Source of the DNA: Actinoplanes sp. N902-109
Lineage (GTDB): Bacteria; Actinomycetota; Actinomycetes; Mycobacteriales; Micromonosporaceae
Length of the DNA: 64,000 nucleotides
NCBI RefSeq assembly: GCF_000389965.1
Contig: NC_021191.1
Coordinates: 7,565,501-7,629,500 of the forward strand
Reading direction: 5' to 3'
Shown here: piece by piece, positions 41,883 to 51,149 of the stretch
Layout of the letters: every line of letters starts with the position of its first letter
How positions within the stretch are numbered: position 1 is the stretch's first letter
Notes under the pieces: model-generated
Seen by the model: the letters and a program-made list of their open reading frames with translations, nothing else
Database searches by the model: none
What the model was told of the DNA's origin: nothing
Translations under genes and position numbers: made by a program

Positions 41883-43191
41883 CGAACCCCGGCGCCACCT
41901 CGGCGAGCGCCTGGTCCAGGATCTCCAGCCCCAGTGCCAGCTCCTGCTCCGACGAGGTGAGCGGCGGCGCGATCCGGAACACCCCGCCCATGCCCGGCAT
42001 CTGCACCACGTTCAGGTGCAGACCGAGGTCGAGGCAGCGCCGGGTCACTGCCGTACCCAGCTCGTCGCCGCCCTGCTTGGTGTCCCGGTCCAGCACCAGC
42101 TCGAGGCCGGCCAGCAGACCGCGGCCCCGCACGTCCCCCACCACCTGGTGCCGCTCGGCCAGCGCCAGGAGACCCTTCTGCAGCAGCTCACCCAGCTCCG
42201 CCGCGCGCCGGTCCAGCCGATCCTCGCTCAGCACGTCGAGCACGGTGTTGCCGACCGCCGCCGGCAGCGGGTCCGCGACGTGCGTGGTGAAGAACAGGAA
42301 GCCCCGCTCGTGCGCGATCTGCTCGATCTCGGGGCTGGTGACCACGGCGGCCAGCGGTAGCCCGGCCCCGAGCGTCTTGGAGAGGGTCAGGATGTCCGGG
42401 ACCACGCCGTCGCGCTGGAAGGCATACCAGTCGCCGGTGCGGCACAGCCCGGTCTGCGCCTCGTCGAGAATGAGTAACATGCCGCGCTCGTGGCACTTGT
42501 CGCGCAGTGCCGCGAGATAACCGGGCGGCAGCTCCAGCACCCCGCCCGAGCTCAGGATCGGTTCGATGATGCAGGCCGCGAGACTGCCCACCGACTGCGC
42601 GTCGATCAGGTCGAAGGCGTAGTCCAGCTGACGCCGCCAGTCCAGCGTGCCGTCGGCAGCGGTGAAGTCCGGCCGGTAGGTGTTGGGCGCCGGGATCGCG
42701 AAGTTGCCGACCGCCGCTGGTCCGTACCCTTTGCGCCCGTGGCTGTAGGTGGCGCTCGCCGCAGCCTGGGTCATCCCGTGCCAGGACCGGGCGAAGGAAA
42801 CGATCTCGTGCCGCCCGGTGACCAGCTTGGCCATCCGGATCGCCGCCTCGTTGGACTCCGCGCCGGTGGTGAGCAGCAGCACCTTGCTCAGCGGCGCGGG
42901 CAGCGTCCCGGCCAGCCGGCGGGCCAGATCGACCACGGGCCGGCTGAGCATGCCGCTGAACAGGTGGTCGAGCGAGGCGATCCCGCGCTGCACGGTCGCC
43001 ACCACGGCCGGGTGCGAGTGCCCGAGGATCGCGCTCATCTGCCCGGATGTGAAGTCGAGCAGGCGGCGACCATCCGCGGTGATCACGAAGCTGCCTTCGG
43101 CCCGCTCGATGATCTCCGGTACGAACCCACCACCGGCGCCGGAGTAGCGGATCAGGTGACGCTCGGCATCGGACCAGAAGGATGCGGACAT
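41875..43191 (-). CDS. Class III PLP-dependent aminotransferase
   Basis: A 438-residue fold-type I enzyme. Expected motifs are LDFTSGQMSAILGHSHPAV, TTGAESNEAAIRMAKLVTGR, the cofactor Asp in LILDEAQTGLCRTG, and the Schiff-base Lys in LTLSKTLGAGLPLAAV. It is most like 2,2-dialkylglycine decarboxylase/omega-aminotransferases; the substrate is unknown. TAGCGT lies 6 nt before the ATG on the minus strand. Its 3' end overlaps that of the TetR gene. It is divergent from a LysR gene which probably regulates it. Confidence 0.88.
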   Translation of the reverse strand: MSASFWSDAERHLIRYSGAGGGFVPEIIERAEGSFVITADGRRLLDFTSGQMSAILGHSHPAVVATVQRGIASLDHLFSGMLSRPVVDLARRLAGTLPAPLSKVLLLTTGAESNEAAIRMAKLVTGRHEIVSFARSWHGMTQAAASATYSHGRKGYGPAAVGNFAIPAPNTYRPDFTAADGTLDWRRQLDYAFDLIDAQSVGSLAACIIEPILSSGGVLELPPGYLAALRDKCHERGMLLILDEAQTGLCRTGDWYAFQRDGVVPDILTLSKTLGAGLPLAAVVTSPEIEQIAHERGFLFFTTHVADPLPAAVGNTVLDVLSEDRLDRRAAELGELLQKGLLALAERHQVVGDVRGRGLLAGLELVLDRDTKQGGDELGTAVTRRCLDLGLHLNVVQMPGMGGVFRIAPPLTSSEQELALGLEILDQALAEVAPGFVS

Positions 43192-43274
43192 GCCTCGACG
43201 CTAGGAAACGACGAGCGTGCACGTCCATCTCACTTTTCCGCCGCTGCTGTTAAGCGTTGCTTTACAGTCCACCG

Positions 43275-44201
43275 GTGACGCTCAATCCGTGGCGGCTGCG
43301 CCTGCTGGCCGACCTGGCGACCTACGGCACCGTCCGCGCCGTTGCGCAGCGCGGCAACCTGAGCCCGTCCGCGGTGTCACAGCAGCTCGCCACCCTGGAG
43401 CGGGAGACGCGCACCGCCCTGGTCGAGCGCACCGGCCGACGGCTGCGGCTGACCGCGGCCGGCGTGCTGCTGGCCGGGCGGGCCCGCGAGATCCTGGCCG
43501 CCATGGACACGGCCGAGGCCGAACTGCGCCGCCTCGCCGACGAACCGGCCGGCACGGTGACGCTGGCGGTGTTCCAGAGCGCGGTGCACGCCCTGGCCGA
43601 ACCCGCCGTGGCCCGGCTGTCCGACCAGCACCCGGACGTCACGGTCGTGCTGATGGAACTGGAACCGCACGAGAGCATGCCGGCCCTGCGCCGCGGCGAG
43701 GTCGACGTCATCATCACCACCACCGACTTCGCCGGCGCGGAGCTCGACCCGGCCGTCGATCTCGTGCCGGTGGCCGGGGACACCATCGTGGTGGTGCTGC
43801 CGGCGGACCACCCCCTGACCGCGCACGACACAGTCACCGTTGCCGCGTGCGCCGACCAGCGCTGGACCTTCGACCTGACCGGCTCCTACATGTCGGACCT
43901 GGCGACCCGGCTCTGCCGCGAGTCCGGCTTCGAACCCAGGATCGTCTGCCGCTTCAGCAACTACATGCTCACCTTGCAGCACGTGGAGAAGGGCCGCTCC
44001 ATCGCCATGCTGCCCAGCCTGGCGGTGGACGAGCGTTACCGGGTGGCCACCCGGCCCCTCGACCCGCCGGTCCCCCGGCGGATCATCGCAGCAGCCCGCC
44101 GCCTGCCCGCCCCGCGCCCCGAGGTGACCGCGGTGCTCACCGCCCTGCGCGCCGCCGGCCAGAATTCGTACCACCCAGCCCGACCGGCACGGGACAGCTA
44201 G
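43275..44201 (+). CDS. LysR-family transcriptional regulator
   Basis: A 308-residue regulator with an N-terminal winged helix (LRLLADLATYGTVRAVAQRGNLSPSAVSQQLATLERETRTALVERTGRRL) and a periplasmic-binding-type effector domain (about 90-290). TACAGT ends exactly 6 nt before the GTG. Its gene is divergent from the class III aminotransferase gene with 83 bp between, the usual arrangement of LysR and target. Confidence 0.9.
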   Translation: MTLNPWRLRLLADLATYGTVRAVAQRGNLSPSAVSQQLATLERETRTALVERTGRRLRLTAAGVLLAGRAREILAAMDTAEAELRRLADEPAGTVTLAVFQSAVHALAEPAVARLSDQHPDVTVVLMELEPHESMPALRRGEVDVIITTTDFAGAELDPAVDLVPVAGDTIVVVLPADHPLTAHDTVTVAACADQRWTFDLTGSYMSDLATRLCRESGFEPRIVCRFSNYMLTLQHVEKGRSIAMLPSLAVDERYRVATRPLDPPVPRRIIAAARRLPAPRPEVTAVLTALRAAGQNSYHPARPARDS

Positions 44202-45058
44202 CGCGCCAGCGTGACCTCGCGGACGGGGCCGCTCGGGGAGTGGCTGGTCACTGTGGGGCCGGGGTGGAGGCGGGGGTCGGCTCGGTAGCGTTTCTCCAGT
44301 TCGCGGTCGGCGGCGTCGTCGCCCTCGTCGGCGGCGATGAGCAGGGCGGCTACCTCGTCGATCAGCGTGAGGTCGCCGTCGAGCTCGATGGACTGGGCGC
44401 CGAAGGTGTCCCACAGCAGCAGCTCGTCGCCATAGCGGTGGGCCAGCTCGTTGATGACGTAGTTGCGCACGAACCACGCTCCGCGCAGGAAGTCGTCGCC
44501 GCCCACGCCATAGGTGTCCACATCGAGGTCGCCGCGCCGGTAGGCCCGCCACACCCGCGACGCCGGCACCAGGCCACCCGGGGCGAGCGGCACATCGAGC
44601 CCGTCGACCGGCTGGCCGGCGGCGGGGTCGACCTCCACGTCGGCCGTCCGCCAGCGGGAACCGTCCCACCACTCGGTGATGACGTGGTCGACGTGGAAGG
44701 CCGGGTCGAAGTAGTCGGCGAAGCCCACCCGGCTGCGCGCCGGGATGCCGTGCTGGCGCAGCGCCGCGACGCTCAGCAGGGTGAAGTCCCGGCAGCAGCC
44801 CACCACGCGCTGCTCGACCGGGCGGGGCGTCAGCAGCGAGCCGGGGAAGCGCCGCTGGTCGCAGGCGAGGATGCGGTCGACCCAGCGGTTGTCGATCTCG
44901 GCGACCCGGTCGGCGGGGAACTCGATGCCGGACGCGCGGTAGTGCACGACCAGGTTGCGGATCGCCGCACCCAGCGCAGGCAGATCGGCCGGCACCTCAG
45001 CCAGTGCGGCGGCGTGGGCGCGGGGGTCGGAGTAAGCGGTGTGGCGGCGGTAGTCCAT
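44198..45058 (-). CDS. Transglutaminase-like cysteine protease-fold protein
   Basis: A 286-residue protein with a transglutaminase core. The catalytic Cys lies in VVGCCRDFTLLSVAALRQHGIPAR near residue 85, His in HVDHVITEWW near 122, and Asp in ADVEVDP near 135. Bacterial members may act as proteases or cross-linking enzymes. It begins directly after the stop of the MerR gene, so the two are an operon. Its 3' end overlaps that of the LysR gene by 4 nt. Confidence 0.83.
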   Translation of the reverse strand: MDYRRHTAYSDPRAHAAALAEVPADLPALGAAIRNLVVHYRASGIEFPADRVAEIDNRWVDRILACDQRRFPGSLLTPRPVEQRVVGCCRDFTLLSVAALRQHGIPARSRVGFADYFDPAFHVDHVITEWWDGSRWRTADVEVDPAAGQPVDGLDVPLAPGGLVPASRVWRAYRRGDLDVDTYGVGGDDFLRGAWFVRNYVINELAHRYGDELLLWDTFGAQSIELDGDLTLIDEVAALLIAADEGDDAADRELEKRYRADPRLHPGPTVTSHSPSGPVREVTLAR

Positions 45059-45895
45059 CTAGGCCTCCGGGGCGGTGAACGGCGTGGCGACGTGCACGAA
45101 GGGATCGGCGCCGGTGAGGTTGACCCAGCTGTCGAGGTAGACCTCACGGGGCGGTCCGCTCATCGGCAGGGCGGCAGCGGACAGAAAGGACTCGACGGCC
45201 GCGTAGGCGGTCATGATGCGCGGGTAGAAACAGTCGTCGCGGCTCACGGTCGCGTAGGCCTCGTCGTGGGCCGGCTCCACCCGGATCACCACATCCCACG
45301 CGGGCTCGACGGGCCCGGTGAACGGCACGCACACCTCGATGGGCGCGACGGATTCCGGGGTGACGAAGCCGTGATAGAGCACCCAGTGCTCGGCCGTCGT
45401 GACCGCGCCGGCCGCCTCCAGCACGTTGCGGACCTCCCAGTGCCCGCGCTGGATCGTGTCGAGCAGGCCCTGCTGATCGGTCTCGAACCGGATCGACGCG
45501 ACCTTGGTGGCCGGCACCCAGCGCCGGTGCACCTCGTAGCCGGGCTCGGCCGGCTCGCTCGCCAGCAGCCGGGTGCGGAGCCAGCCCACGCTGTGCCGCC
45601 GCACCTCGACGAGTTGCTCCTGCCCGGCCCACCAGCGGTCGAGGCGGTCGACGGCCGCCCCCGGGGAAGCGGCAAGCACCTCCGCGACGACGGACAGCGG
45701 CATGTCGAGCTGCCGCAGCAGGCTGATGGTGCGGGCCCGGCCGAGCTGGCTCTCCGCATAGCGCCGGTAGCCGCTGGGGTCGACCGAGACCGGCGTGAGC
45801 AGGCCGGAGACGTCATAGAGGCGCAGCGCCTTGATGGACAGCCCGGCGCGGCGGCCGAACTCCCCGATCGTCAACCCGAGGTCCGTGCGAGTCAT
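45059..45895 (-). CDS. MerR-family regulator with GyrI-like effector domain
   Basis: A 278-residue regulator. An N-terminal MerR winged helix (LTIGEFGRRAGLSIKALRLYDVSGLLTPVSVDPSGYRRY) and a coiled dimer helix are followed by a C-terminal GyrI/SOUL-like small-molecule-binding domain from about residue 120, like BltR/BmrR-type multidrug sensors. CAGACT lies 6 nt before the ATG. It is co-transcribed with the transglutaminase-like gene. Confidence 0.88.
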   Translation of the reverse strand: MTRTDLGLTIGEFGRRAGLSIKALRLYDVSGLLTPVSVDPSGYRRYAESQLGRARTISLLRQLDMPLSVVAEVLAASPGAAVDRLDRWWAGQEQLVEVRRHSVGWLRTRLLASEPAEPGYEVHRRWVPATKVASIRFETDQQGLLDTIQRGHWEVRNVLEAAGAVTTAEHWVLYHGFVTPESVAPIEVCVPFTGPVEPAWDVVIRVEPAHDEAYATVSRDDCFYPRIMTAYAAVESFLSAAALPMSGPPREVYLDSWVNLTGADPFVHVATPFTAPEA

Positions 45896-45942
45896 GCCGC
45901 GAGTCTGAACCCCGCCCCAGGGGACGACTCAAGCCCGGCCTG

Positions 45943-46896
45943 TCAGGGAGTTCTGCTCCGCACCTTCTGCTTGCTCAGCGCGAGCGCGGCCATCCCACCG
46001 GCGACGGCGAGCGCACCGGCCGTGGCGAACACGCCGCGGCCGACGCGCAGCGGACCACCCTCGACGCGCGGCCGCGGGCCGTTCACATTGCCGGCCCCCG
46101 GCGGGGTGGGCCGGCGGGCCAGCCCGAAGCGGCTCATCAGCGGCCCGACCAGCACGTCGTACAGCGGCGGGAACACCGTGAAGCCGAACTCGGTGAAGCC
46201 GTTGGCCAGCCCGACCGACAGCTCTCTGCGGGGCCGGTCGGCGAGGCGTACGACGGCCGCACCCATCCGTTCCGCGGTGTCCACCGGCGGCGGGGGCCGG
46301 CCGACGAAGCCCGCGTAGTTCGCCGCGCTGGTGTAGATGGGCGTGTCGACGCTGCCCGGCACGAGCTGGCAGACGTGGATGTCCTTGGCGTCGCGGGTCT
46401 CCTGGTGCAGCACCCGGGCCAGCCCGCGGGCACCCCACTTCGCGGTCACGTACGACGACATGTACGGCGCGGTGATGTGCGCGAGCAGCGAGCTGGACAG
46501 GATCAGCGTGCCGTACCCCTGGCTGCGGAACACCCGCAGCGCTGCCCGGGCGACGTTCGCCGCGCCGAGCAGGTCGGTGCTGACAACCTTGTCGAACACG
46601 TCCGGGGGCACGTCCTCGAACCGCCCGTACGCCATCACCGCAGCCGAGTCGGACCAGACGTCGATCCGGCCGAACTGCTGCACGGCCGCATCGGCCAGCG
46701 CCTCGATCTCGGCCCGTACGCTGATGTCGGTCGGCACCACCACGGCCGAGCCGCCGCAGGCAGCAGCCACCCGCTCCAGGTCGGCCAGGCCGCGGGCGGC
46801 GAGCACGACCTTGTCGCCGCGAGCGGCGAAGGCCAGGGCCGCCGCCCGGCCTATTCCACTGGATGCACCGGTCAGAACCACCACTCGCGACGTCAT
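45943..46896 (-). CDS. Short-chain dehydrogenase/reductase with C-terminal membrane helix
   Basis: A 317-residue SDR. The NAD(P) loop is TGASSGIGRAAA, and the catalytic Ser, Tyr and Lys are in LSSSLLAH and SSYVTAKWG. The C-terminal 60 residues extend beyond the usual fold, with a likely membrane helix (GVFATAGALAVAGGMAAL) and basic end, which would place it at the membrane. The start is ATG 46896 (MTSRVVVL); a GTG 12 nt upstream is possible. Substrate unknown. Confidence 0.87.
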   Translation of the reverse strand: MTSRVVVLTGASSGIGRAAALAFAARGDKVVLAARGLADLERVAAACGGSAVVVPTDISVRAEIEALADAAVQQFGRIDVWSDSAAVMAYGRFEDVPPDVFDKVVSTDLLGAANVARAALRVFRSQGYGTLILSSSLLAHITAPYMSSYVTAKWGARGLARVLHQETRDAKDIHVCQLVPGSVDTPIYTSAANYAGFVGRPPPPVDTAERMGAAVVRLADRPRRELSVGLANGFTEFGFTVFPPLYDVLVGPLMSRFGLARRPTPPGAGNVNGPRPRVEGGPLRVGRGVFATAGALAVAGGMAALALSKQKVRSRTP

Positions 46897-46958
46897 GACG
46901 GGCTTCACTACCCGCGATCCGATGGCCTAAAAGTGCCACGAGCAGGGAGACTGACGGC

Positions 46959-48026
46959 ATGGACCTGCCGATCAACCCGCCCGTCAAACCGATGCTCGCC
47001 AAGCCGGTCGCCGACATCCCGGCGGGGCAGCTCTACGAGCCCAAGTGGGACGGCTTCCGCTCGATCATCTTCCGGGACGGCGCGGAGGTGGAGATCGGCA
47101 GCCGCAACGAGAAGCCGATGACCCGCTACTTCCCCGAGGTCGTCGAGGCCGTGCTGGCCAACTTCCCGGAGCGCGCGGTGATCGACGGCGAGGTGATCGT
47201 CGCCGACACCGAGCGCAACACGCTGGACTTCGAGGCGCTGCAACAGCGCATCCACCCCGCCGCGAGCCGGGTCAAACTGCTCAGCGGGACCACCCCGGCG
47301 GCCTTCGTCGCGTTCGACCTGCTTGCGCTCGGTGACGAGGATCTGACGGTACGGCCGTTCGCCGAGCGCCGGGCGCGCCTGGTCGAGGCGCTGGCCGACG
47401 CGAAGCCGCCGGTGCACGTCACACCGGCCACCGACGACCTGGAGACCGCGCGCCGCTGGTTCGCCGAGTTCGAGGGCGCCGGTCTGGACGGGCTGATCGC
47501 CAAGGCCAAGGATCTGGGCTACGAACCGGACAAGCGGGTCATGGCCAAGATCAAGCACAAGCGTACGGCCGACTGCGTGGTCGCCGGCTACCGCGTGCAC
47601 AAGTCCGCGGACAACCGCATCGGCTCACTGCTGCTGGGTCTGTACGACGACCGCGACGTGCTGGTGTCGGTCGGGGTGATCGGCTCGTTCCCGATGGCGG
47701 TGCGCGAGGAGCTGTTCATCGAGCTGCAGCACCTGGTCACCACGTTCGACGAGCACCCGTGGAACTGGGCCGCGCACGAGTCCGGCGAGCGTACGCCGCG
47801 CAAGAACGAGGTGAGCCGCTGGAACACCGGCAAGGACCTGTCGTTCGTCCCGTTGCGCCCGGAGCGCGTGGTCGAGGTGCGCTACGACTACATGGAGGGC
47901 GAAAGGTTCCGCCACACCGCGCAGTTCGAGCGCTGGCGGCCCGACCGGGAGCCCCGCACCTGCACGTACGAGCAGCTCGAGCGGCCGGTCCGGTTCCAGC
48001 TCGCGGACGTGCTGACGAGCCGATGA
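46959..48026 (+). CDS. ligC: ATP-dependent DNA ligase, LigC type
   Basis: A 355-residue ATP-dependent ligase. The adenylated Lys lies in the YEPKWDGFRSI motif near residue 29, followed by RNEKPMTRYFPEV, IDGEVIV, the EGLDGLIAK-type GAGLDGLIAKAKD and the KIKHKRTADCVV motif. A C-terminal OB-fold completes the minimal enzyme. It seals nicks in base-excision or end-joining repair. A GGGAG ribosome site lies upstream. The LigD polymerase gene is 2 kb away on the opposite strand; no Ku gene is in the window. Confidence 0.92.
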   Translation: MDLPINPPVKPMLAKPVADIPAGQLYEPKWDGFRSIIFRDGAEVEIGSRNEKPMTRYFPEVVEAVLANFPERAVIDGEVIVADTERNTLDFEALQQRIHPAASRVKLLSGTTPAAFVAFDLLALGDEDLTVRPFAERRARLVEALADAKPPVHVTPATDDLETARRWFAEFEGAGLDGLIAKAKDLGYEPDKRVMAKIKHKRTADCVVAGYRVHKSADNRIGSLLLGLYDDRDVLVSVGVIGSFPMAVREELFIELQHLVTTFDEHPWNWAAHESGERTPRKNEVSRWNTGKDLSFVPLRPERVVEVRYDYMEGERFRHTAQFERWRPDREPRTCTYEQLERPVRFQLADVLTSR

Positions 48027-48092
48027 CCACGGCCGCGGGACGCAGCGCGTAGCCTCGTGGCGTAAGACGGCAGCACGAGAAAGGCGCGCACC

Positions 48093-49658
48093 TTGTCGCG
48101 TTCCCCCCGCATGGTCCTGGCCGCCCTGGTCGCGGCGGTCATCGCGACCGCCGGCTGCACGCTGCCGGTCTTCGCCCCCGACGACGACAGCGCAGCGCCC
48201 ACGACAGGCGGCAGCGCGCCGCCCGCTGTTCCGGGCACCCAGGCCCAGTGGACCCCCTGCCCCGATGTGCCCCAGAAGCTGGTCGGCCGGGGCGCATCCG
48301 GGATGAGCTACGACTGCGCATCGGTCGCGGTGCCGCAGGACTGGAACAACCCGCGGGCCGGTGAGACCTACGACGTGGCCATGATCCGCGTCCGGTCGGA
48401 GTCGCAGACCGGCCGGATCGGCTCGCTGCTGATCAACCCGGGCGGCCCGGGCGGTTCCGGCGTCGAGCTCGCGGTCTATCTCTCGTACGGTCAGACGCTC
48501 GGCGGTCTGCCCACCGAGATCACCGACAAGTTCGACATCATCGGGTTCGACCCGCGCGGGGTGGGCCGGTCCAGCCCGGTCAAGTGCATCAGCAACGCCG
48601 ACCAGGACGCCTCGTTCGCGATGCAGCCGGATCCGACCACCGAGGCCGAGTTCCAGCAAGCGGTCACGCTGAACAAGAAGATCGCCACGGGCTGCGGCCA
48701 GAAGTACGGCGCACAGCTGGCCACCTTCAGCACCGAGCAGGCCGCCCACGATATGGACGCCATCCGCACGGCGGTCGGCGACCCCAAGACGACCTATCTG
48801 GGCTTCTCGTACGGCACCCTGCTCGGTGCCACGTACGCGCAGCTCTTCCCGGGCAAGGTCCGCGCGCTGGTGCTGGACGGCGCGATCGACCCGCAGCAGG
48901 ACACCGTCACCGCGTCGGAGACCCAGGCCAAGGGCTTCGAGCGGGCGTTCACCAACTTCACCAAGTGGTGCAAGGCCAACGCCTCGCGCTGCCCGATCGC
49001 GGCCGACCCCCGCAAGGCGGTCACCGACGCGCTGGCCAAGGCGCAGGCCTCGCCGTTACCGGGCAGCGACGGGCGGGAGGCCACGTCCGGCTGGGTGTTC
49101 CTGTCGGTGATCTCGTCGCTGTACACCGAGACCGGCTGGCTGCAGCTGGCCCGCGCGATCGACGGGCTGCGGGACGGTGACCCGGACGGTGTCTTCCAGC
49201 TCGCCGACCAGTACGCCGAGCGCAAGGCCGACGGCACCTACTCCAACCTGTTCGACGCCAATTTCGCGGTGAACTGCGCGGACACGGCGGAGACGCTGAC
49301 CGTCGACCGGGTCCGCCAGCTGCAGGGCCAGTGGCGCACGAAGTACCCGCTGTTCGGCGCGTCCATGGCGCTGGGGCTGCTGCCGTGCGTGTTCTGGCCG
49401 GCCAAGCACGACCCCTTCCCCACCGGGCCGGCCACCGGCGCGCCGCCGATCGTGGTCGTGGGCACCACCGGCGACCCGGCGACCCCGTACGAGAACACCG
49501 CGCACCTGGCGTCGATGCTGGGCACCGGGCACGTGCTGACCTGGGAGGGCGAGGGCCACACGGCCTATCCGAGCACCTCGTGCATCGTGTCAGCGGTGGA
49601 CAAGTACCTCATCGACCTTCAGGTGCCGCAGGAGGGGCTGCGCTGCCCGGCTCGCTGA
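48093..49658 (+). CDS. Secreted alpha/beta-hydrolase lipoprotein, tripeptidyl-aminopeptidase family
   Basis: A 521-residue exported peptidase. A TTG start and AGAAAGGCGCG stretch precede a signal peptide ending in the lipobox ATAGC near residue 21. The oxyanion segment is LLINPGGPGGSG near 113, the nucleophile is GFSYGTLLG near 236, the Asp is in VVGTTGDPATPYENT near 460, and the His is in GEGHTAYPS near 495. Similar actinobacterial enzymes remove N-terminal tripeptides from secreted proteins. The 3' end overlaps the convergent channel gene by 50 nt. Confidence 0.88.
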   Translation: MSRSPRMVLAALVAAVIATAGCTLPVFAPDDDSAAPTTGGSAPPAVPGTQAQWTPCPDVPQKLVGRGASGMSYDCASVAVPQDWNNPRAGETYDVAMIRVRSESQTGRIGSLLINPGGPGGSGVELAVYLSYGQTLGGLPTEITDKFDIIGFDPRGVGRSSPVKCISNADQDASFAMQPDPTTEAEFQQAVTLNKKIATGCGQKYGAQLATFSTEQAAHDMDAIRTAVGDPKTTYLGFSYGTLLGATYAQLFPGKVRALVLDGAIDPQQDTVTASETQAKGFERAFTNFTKWCKANASRCPIAADPRKAVTDALAKAQASPLPGSDGREATSGWVFLSVISSLYTETGWLQLARAIDGLRDGDPDGVFQLADQYAERKADGTYSNLFDANFAVNCADTAETLTVDRVRQLQGQWRTKYPLFGASMALGLLPCVFWPAKHDPFPTGPATGAPPIVVVGTTGDPATPYENTAHLASMLGTGHVLTWEGEGHTAYPSTSCIVSAVDKYLIDLQVPQEGLRCPAR

Positions 49659-50061
49659 TCCCCTCGCGCTCCGCCAGCTCCTCCAGCAGCTGACGGACCC
49701 GGCGCAGGTTGGTTTTGAGCTCCTCCTGCTCCTCGTGCCGGAAGGCGTCGGTGTCCACGATCAGCTTGCTGGCGAAGTGCGCGGTGATCAACGGCACCAC
49801 GATCAGCACCATGATCGAGATGAGCAGGGCCGCCATCAGCCGGCCCTGCCACGTCTCGGGGGAGATGTCGCCGTAGCCCACGGTCGACGCGGTCACCACC
49901 GCCCACCAGAGCGCGTCCCCGTACGAGGCGTTGTCCTCGAAGCCGTGGTAGAGCGCGCTGCACGTCACGATGAGCAGCAGGTACGACAGGATCAGCGTGC
50001 GCGGTGAGTTGGCGAGCCAGACCAGCCCCCGGTACACGAAGCGAAACGGCGCCAGCAGCAC
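49609..50061 (-). CDS. Two-helix potassium channel subunit
   Basis: A 150-residue ion channel of the KcsA type: transmembrane helix TLILSYLLLIVTCSALYHGF, a pore helix and selectivity filter TASTVGYGDISP near residue 64, and a second helix LMAALLISIMVLIVVPLI. A short cytoplasmic coiled-coil tail (EEQEELKTNLRRVRQLLEELAERE) should assemble the tetramer. No RCK domain is present. The filter TVGYGD indicates K+ selectivity. Confidence 0.9.
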   Translation of the reverse strand: MLLAPFRFVYRGLVWLANSPRTLILSYLLLIVTCSALYHGFEDNASYGDALWWAVVTASTVGYGDISPETWQGRLMAALLISIMVLIVVPLITAHFASKLIVDTDAFRHEEQEELKTNLRRVRQLLEELAEREGISEPGSAAPPAAPEGR

Positions 50062-50067
50062 AGCGGC

Positions 50068-51087
50068 TCACTTCCCCTTGAGATCACGGTCTTTCGACGG
50101 CTGTACCCGCTTGGGCTCGCCCGGCATCTTGGGATGGTCGGGGGGATAGGGCAGGTCGCCCAGGCCCGCTTTCTCGTCGCGCTCCACCCATTCGAGCAGC
50201 TCGGTGAGGTCGTACGCGATGTCGTCGATGGTCCGGTGGGGGTCTCCGGTGCCGGCCAGCCGGGCGGGGACGGTGCGCAGGTCGAAGTCGTCGGGCTCGA
50301 CGTCGCCCAGCTCGTCCCAGGTCACCGGGGTGGACACGGTGGCGCGGGCGTTGGCGCGCAGCGAGTAGGCGCAGGCGATGGTCCGGTCACGGGCCATCTG
50401 GTTGTAGTCGAGGAAGACCCGCTCGCCGCGCTCCTCCTTCCACCACGACGTGGTGATCCTGTCGGGGCGGCGCCGCTCGACCTCCCGGGCCAGCGCGATC
50501 GCGGCCCGGCGGACCTGCACGAAGGACCACTCCGGCCGGATCCTGACATAGACGTGCACACCGCGCCCGCCGGACGTCTTGGGGTATCCGACCCAGCCGA
50601 GGTCGGCGAGCACCTCACGGACCACCCCGGCGGTGCTGACGACGTCCGAGAAGTCGGTGCCGGGCTGCGGGTCGAGGTCGAGGCGCAGCTCGTCGGGCTG
50701 GTCCGGGGCGTCCGCGCGCACCGGCCAGGCGTGGAAGACGATCGTGCCCATCTGGGCGGCCCAGGCGACGTGGGCGAGGTCGGCGGGGCACAGCTCCTCG
50801 GCCGTACGCCCGCTCGGGAAGGTGATCTCGGCCTTCTGCACCCAGGCCGGTACGCCGCGGGTGGAGATGCGTTTCTGGAAGAACATCTCGCCGTCGAGAC
50901 CGTCGGGGAAGCGCTGCAGCGTGGTCGGCCGGCGGTGCAGCGCCCGCATGATGCCGTCGCCGACCGCGAGGTAGTACTCGAAGACGTCCCGCTTGGTGTA
51001 GCCCCGCTGCGGGAAGCAGATCTTGTCCGGGCTGGTCAGGCGCACGGGATGCCCCGCGACCTCGATCTCTTCGGCGGGCTTGGCCAT
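50068..51087 (-). CDS. LigD-type DNA polymerase/primase domain protein
   Basis: A 339-residue stand-alone polymerase domain of the LigD (archaeo-eukaryotic primase) family used in non-homologous end joining. The catalytic acidic pair is in RLDLDPQPGTDF near residue 137, the phosphate-binding segment is KTSGGRGVHVYVRI near 168, and the third acidic position is in FLDYNQMARDRT. No ligase or phosphoesterase domain is fused. ATG 51087 (MAKPAEE) is used; ATG 51099 is an alternative. Separate LigC nearby would supply sealing. Confidence 0.87.
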   Translation of the reverse strand: MAKPAEEIEVAGHPVRLTSPDKICFPQRGYTKRDVFEYYLAVGDGIMRALHRRPTTLQRFPDGLDGEMFFQKRISTRGVPAWVQKAEITFPSGRTAEELCPADLAHVAWAAQMGTIVFHAWPVRADAPDQPDELRLDLDPQPGTDFSDVVSTAGVVREVLADLGWVGYPKTSGGRGVHVYVRIRPEWSFVQVRRAAIALAREVERRRPDRITTSWWKEERGERVFLDYNQMARDRTIACAYSLRANARATVSTPVTWDELGDVEPDDFDLRTVPARLAGTGDPHRTIDDIAYDLTELLEWVERDEKAGLGDLPYPPDHPKMPGEPKRVQPSKDRDLKGK

Positions 51088-51100
51088 GACAGAGACCATA

Positions 51101-51134
51101 ACGGCCGTTCCCCGGTTTTTCGGGGAACGGCCGT
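51101..51134 (-). terminator. Hairpin terminator after the LPXTG gene
   Basis: A perfect 14-bp stem (51101-51114 with 51121-51134) around a T-rich 6-nt loop begins 16 nt after the LPXTG-protein stop and also lies in the LigD-polymerase leader, so it probably insulates the two. Confidence 0.7.
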
Positions 51135-51149
51135 CAGGAGCCGGGATTG

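Noticed and set aside
43217..46318. Long plus-strand frame over LysR, transglutaminase and MerR genes
   Set aside because: Out of frame with the LysR gene and antisense to the others; low-information composition.
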